A DNA stretch of 64,000 nucleotides, taken from positions 1-64,000 of the forward strand of contig CAMDLT010000005.1 in assembly GCA_945901855.1 (NCBI GenBank). The letters run 5' to 3'. Under the pieces are notes generated by a model that did not search any database, had not been told where the DNA came from, and was given only the letters and a program-made list of their open reading frames with translations. Origin of the DNA: Asaia bogorensis. GTDB taxonomy: Bacteria > Pseudomonadota > Alphaproteobacteria > CACIAM-22H2. Within the stretch, counting starts at the first letter, position 1. Every line of letters starts with the position of its first letter. The position numbers and the translations under genes are program-made. Positions 61,481 through 64,000 of this stretch are shown one piece after another.

Positions 61481-62193
61481 GCGCCGGGCACGTTGGCGCC
61501 GGGCACGTTCGTGCCGGGCACGTTCGCGGCAGCGAAGCGCACGACGATTTTGCGTTCGAACCCGTGCGCGGACTGCCGCAGATGCTGCCGCCGGGCGAGT
61601 CGATCCTGTGGCAGGGCGCGCCCGATTTTCGCACGGCCGCGCGGCGCGTGTTCCATGTCCGCAAGCTTGCCGTCTATTTCGCGGCCCTTGTCATGTGGGG
61701 CCTCGTTTCGGCGGTCTCCGACGGGATGGGCCTTGTCGAAACGCTCGTGTCGGTCGGCATGCTTGGCGCGCTCTCGGCTGCGGGCCTCGCGCTCGTCACG
61801 CTGTTCGCCTGGGGCGTTGCGCGCACGACCGTCTATACCGTGACCCAGCGCCGCTTGGTCATGCGCATCGGCGTGGCGCTGCCGATCACGTTCAACATTC
61901 CGTTCGCGAAGATCGAGCAGGCCGCCGTCAAGCTCAACGACGACGGCTCGGGCGATATCGCCCTTCGCTTGGTGCCGGGCGAGCGTCTGGCCTATTTGGT
62001 GATGTGGCCGCACGCGCGGCCGTGGCGGTTTGCGCGCGTGGAACCGTCGCTGCGCGGGCTTGCCGACGTTGAAGCGGTGGCCCAAAAGCTTGCGCGCGCG
62101 GTGGCGGCGGCAAGCGGCCAGCCCGTGCGCGCGACCGCCCTTGCCAAACAAGGCGCCTCGCAAGCAGGCGAACTCAGCGGGAGTGCTGCATGA
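61477..62193 (+). CDS. puhB: photosynthetic complex assembly protein PuhB
   Basis: Membrane protein that assists reaction-centre assembly; 238 aa. The core begins FEPVRGLPQMLPPGESILWQ and continues into a PH-like (bPH2) membrane domain: YTVTQRRLVMRIGVALPITF, then NIPFAKIEQAAVKLNDDGSG. The first 20 residues are an unusual repeat, SAGHVGAGHVRAGHVRGSEA, encoded by three tandem 15-bp units that begin two bp after the start codon region. It overlaps both puhA and puhC. Confidence 0.93.
   Translation: MSAGHVGAGHVRAGHVRGSEAHDDFAFEPVRGLPQMLPPGESILWQGAPDFRTAARRVFHVRKLAVYFAALVMWGLVSAVSDGMGLVETLVSVGMLGALSAAGLALVTLFAWGVARTTVYTVTQRRLVMRIGVALPITFNIPFAKIEQAAVKLNDDGSGDIALRLVPGERLAYLVMWPHARPWRFARVEPSLRGLADVEAVAQKLARAVAAASGQPVRATALAKQGASQAGELSGSAA
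61483..61527 (+). repeat. three tandem 15-bp repeats at the puhB 5' end
   Basis: Units GCCGGGCACGTTGGC (61483-61497), GCCGGGCACGTTCGT (61498-61512) and GCCGGGCACGTTCGC (61513-61527). In frame they encode repeats of Ala-Gly-His-Val plus Gly/Arg. Copy number changes would keep the frame. Confidence 0.9.
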
Positions 62194-62681
62194 GCGGCGT
62201 TTCCGCCAAAGTGCCGATCGCCGGGCTTGCGGGCCTGCTGGCCGCAACCTTGCTGTTCGTGGCGCTGTCGAGCGCGACGGGTATCGGCAAGCTTGAAGCG
62301 CCGTTGCCCGCGACGACCAGCGCTGCCGCACGCGACTTGTTTTTCCACGACCGCGACGATGGCGGCGTGCGCGTGACCGAGGCCCAAGGCGGTGCGGTGA
62401 TCGCGGAGTTCGAACCCGCGACCAACGGCTTTCTGCGCTCGACCGTGCGCGGCTTGGTGCGCGAACGCAAACGGCGCGATCTGGGGCCCGAAATGCCGTT
62501 TCGCATTGCCCTCGAAACCGACGGCCGGTTGCTGCTGAGCGACCCGGAAACGGGGCGCACCGTCGATCTTCGCGCCTTTGGGCCGACCAATCTGGGAGTC
62601 TTTGCGCGCCTGCTGCCGGACTCGGCGGTGGGCAATGCCTTCGTCGCGAATGCCGCCGCGATGTCCGCCGCACTTCGTTAG
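62190..62681 (+). CDS. puhC: photosynthetic complex assembly protein PuhC
   Basis: Single-span protein with a periplasmic domain that supports RC-LH1 organisation; 163 aa. The N-terminal helix IAGLAGLLAATLLFVALSSA is followed by LFFHDRDDGGVRVTEAQGGA and FEPATNGFLRSTVRGLVRER, which are PuhC signatures; FGPTNLGVFARLLPD is near the end. ATG 62190 overlaps the puhB stop. acsF follows 24 bp downstream. Confidence 0.93.
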   Translation: MSGVSAKVPIAGLAGLLAATLLFVALSSATGIGKLEAPLPATTSAAARDLFFHDRDDGGVRVTEAQGGAVIAEFEPATNGFLRSTVRGLVRERKRRDLGPEMPFRIALETDGRLLLSDPETGRTVDLRAFGPTNLGVFARLLPDSAVGNAFVANAAAMSAALR

Positions 62682-62705
62682 AATATCCAAGGGGAGGGGG
62701 ATCCC

Positions 62706-63773
62706 ATGACCGCCGCGATCGCAACCGATATTCAAACCAACGAGTCCACCGAGCGGGCCAAGGTCAGCACCATGCTGACGCCCAATTTCTACCGCACCGA
62801 CTATGCCGCCCTCGACAAGCTGGATATGGACCCGATCCGCGCCGAGTGGGACGCGCTGATGGCGGAATTCAAGGCCGACAAAAACGGCGACCATTTCGAC
62901 CGCGACGAAGGTTTCGGCGCCGAAGTGGCGGATCTGCCGCCGGCGCTCAAAGAAGAATTCGTCGAGTTTTTGATCAGCTCCTGCACGTCGGAATTTTCGG
63001 GCTGCGTGCTCTACACCGAACTCAAGCGCCGCGCCCAGAACCCCGACATGCGCGACGTGTTCGGCTACATGGCGCGCGACGAAGCGCGCCATGCGAACTT
63101 CATCAACCAGTCGCTCAAGGATTTCGGCCTGGGCGTCGATCTGGGGTTCCTGAAGCGCGCCAAGAAGTACAAATACTTCGCGCCGAAATTCATTTTGTAC
63201 GCGACGTATCTGTCCGAAAAAATCGGCTATGCGCGCTACATCACGATCCACCGCCATCTGGAGCGCAATCCCGACAAGCGGTTCCATCCGATCTTCAAAT
63301 GGTTCGAGCAGTGGTGCAACGACGAGTACCGCCACGGCGAGGCGTTCGCGCTGATGATGAGCGCCACGCCGGCCCTGCTGCGCGGTCGCAACAAACTGTG
63401 GATCCGCTTCTTCCTGCTGGCGGTCTACGCGACCATGTATGTGCGCGACCATACGCGCCCCGAGCTTTACAACGCGTTCGGCATGGACCCGACCGAATAC
63501 GACTACAAGGTCTTCAGCATCACGTCCGAATGCACGAAGCAGGTGTTTCCCTTCACGCTCGATACCGACAATCCGGCCTTCCGCGCCGGGCTCGAGCGTT
63601 TGCGCGAACTGCAAATTGCCAGCGAAGCGGCCAAGGCGCAGGGCGGCATTGTCGGCGCGATCAAGCGCGCGGGCTGTGCGGCCGGTGCTGCGTTCGCATT
63701 TGCCAAACTTTATCTGGTGCCGGTCGTGCACCACGACAAGCTGCCGCAAGTGCGCATGCAGGCGGTCTGGTAG
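62706..63773 (+). CDS. acsF: aerobic Mg-protoporphyrin IX monomethyl ester cyclase AcsF
   Basis: O2-dependent diiron enzyme forming the fifth ring of bacteriochlorophyll; 355 aa. Diiron ligands are in [40 protein letters not shown] and [20 protein letters not shown], with two EX28-DExRH-type motifs. Strong ribosome site GGGGAGGGGG. Its place between puhC and puhE is standard for aerobic or facultative purple bacteria. No anaerobic bchE lies in the window. Confidence 0.96.
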   Translation: MTAAIATDIQTNESTERAKVSTMLTPNFYRTDYAALDKLDMDPIRAEWDALMAEFKADKNGDHFDRDEGFGAEVADLPPALKEEFVEFLISSCTSEFSGCVLYTELKRRAQNPDMRDVFGYMARDEARHANFINQSLKDFGLGVDLGFLKRAKKYKYFAPKFILYATYLSEKIGYARYITIHRHLERNPDKRFHPIFKWFEQWCNDEYRHGEAFALMMSATPALLRGRNKLWIRFFLLAVYATMYVRDHTRPELYNAFGMDPTEYDYKVFSITSECTKQVFPFTLDTDNPAFRAGLERLRELQIASEAAKAQGGIVGAIKRAGCAAGAAFAFAKLYLVPVVHHDKLPQVRMQAVW

Positions 63774-63782
63774 GACCGGACG

Positions 63783-64000
63783 ATGTTCGAGATTGTCGCC
63801 CCCGTTCTGTTCGTTCTGCTGGCCTGGTGGGCCAGCACGGGGGCGATTCTCTATCTCGACGGGCTGCCGCGCCGCACGTATCCCTACAGCATGGCGGCCA
63901 TGACGGCCGTGCTGGTTGCCGCGTTTTACGGTCTGGCGGCCAGCGCCGACGACACAAGTTCGGCTGGCGCCTATCTTGCCTTTGCCTGCGCGCTCGCCGT
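63783..64000 (+). CDS. puhE: putative photosynthetic complex assembly protein PuhE (partial, runs off window)
   Basis: The ATG at 63783 opens a frame that continues to the window end, 72 codons. It begins MFEIVAPVLFVLLAWWASTG and continues ILYLDGLPRRTYPYSMAAMT, a membrane protein start that matches the PuhE/DUF3623 family, which lies after acsF in this superoperon. At least two hydrophobic segments are seen. The C-terminus lies beyond the window. Confidence 0.85.
   Translation, partial: MFEIVAPVLFVLLAWWASTGAILYLDGLPRRTYPYSMAAMTAVLVAAFYGLAASADDTSSAGAYLAFACALA

Overview
This window is a contiguous, GC-rich stretch of a purple photosynthetic alphaproteobacterium. It carries an almost complete photosynthesis gene cluster (PGC). 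A cbb3-type cytochrome oxidase cluster lies 5' of it, separated from the photosynthesis genes by about 3.6 kb holding a flavoprotein monooxygenase gene, a membrane-protein gene and a P450 gene. AcsF (the O2-dependent cyclase), a tetraheme PufC, CrtC/CrtD/CrtF without CrtA, PpsR/AerR control and the bchFNBHLM-lhaA-puhABC-acsF-puhE superoperon all point to a Rhodospirillales-like phototroph making bacteriochlorophyll a and spirilloxanthin-series carotenoids. I cannot name the genus from the sequence.

Layout. 1-1.7 kb: the 5' end of an IS630-type transposase and two unrecognised genes. 1.9-9.5 kb: housekeeping genes (Do/HtrA protease, ubiX, serB, miaA) and the ilvB-ilvH-ilvC branched-chain amino acid genes, closed by a strong terminator. 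9.8-11.9 kb: an Xre regulator, a TauE/SafE-like membrane protein and a DUF2189 membrane protein. 12-20.3 kb: ccoNOQP-ccoG-(chimeric ORF)-ccoH-ccoI-ccoS behind an FNR-type box. 20.3-23.9 kb: an FAD monooxygenase, a small membrane protein and a cytochrome P450.

The PGC proper alternates strands: bchI-bchD (+), bchO (-), crtI-crtB-small ORF (+), crtD-crtC (-), crtE-crtF-bchC-bchX-bchY-bchZ-pufB-pufA-pufL-pufM-pufC (+), ppsR-aerR-bch2-bchP-tspO-small ORF (-), and bchF-bchN-bchB-bchH-bchL-bchM-lhaA-puhA-puhB-puhC-acsF-puhE (+, running off the window). Divergent junctions carry PpsR/CrtJ-type TGT-N12-ACA palindromes: two perfect sites 8 bp apart before bchC, one between crtD and crtE, one before aerR, and degenerate ones at bchO/crtI and bchF. 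These imply coordinated aerobic repression with AerR as antirepressor.

How it works together. BchI/D/H (with BchO) insert Mg. BchM methylates and AcsF closes ring E. BchN/B/L reduce ring D and BchX/Y/Z reduce ring B. BchF and BchC finish the macrocycle, and BchP reduces the geranylgeranyl tail. CrtE/B/I/C/D/F make the carotenoids. PufBA, PufLM, PufC and PuhA form the LH1-reaction centre core, assembled with LhaA, PuhB, PuhC and PuhE. bchG, bchJ, bchE, pufQ, pufX, crtA and LH2 (puc) genes are not in the window.

The most unusual observations are a roughly 428-bp tandem duplication at the ccoG/ccoH junction that creates an intact, translationally coupled chimeric ORF; a P450 gene divergent from bchI; a crtC with no ordinary start codon where homology predicts one; absence of bchG from its usual place; a 9-G run at the start of aerR; and an N-terminal triplicated 15-bp repeat in puhB.
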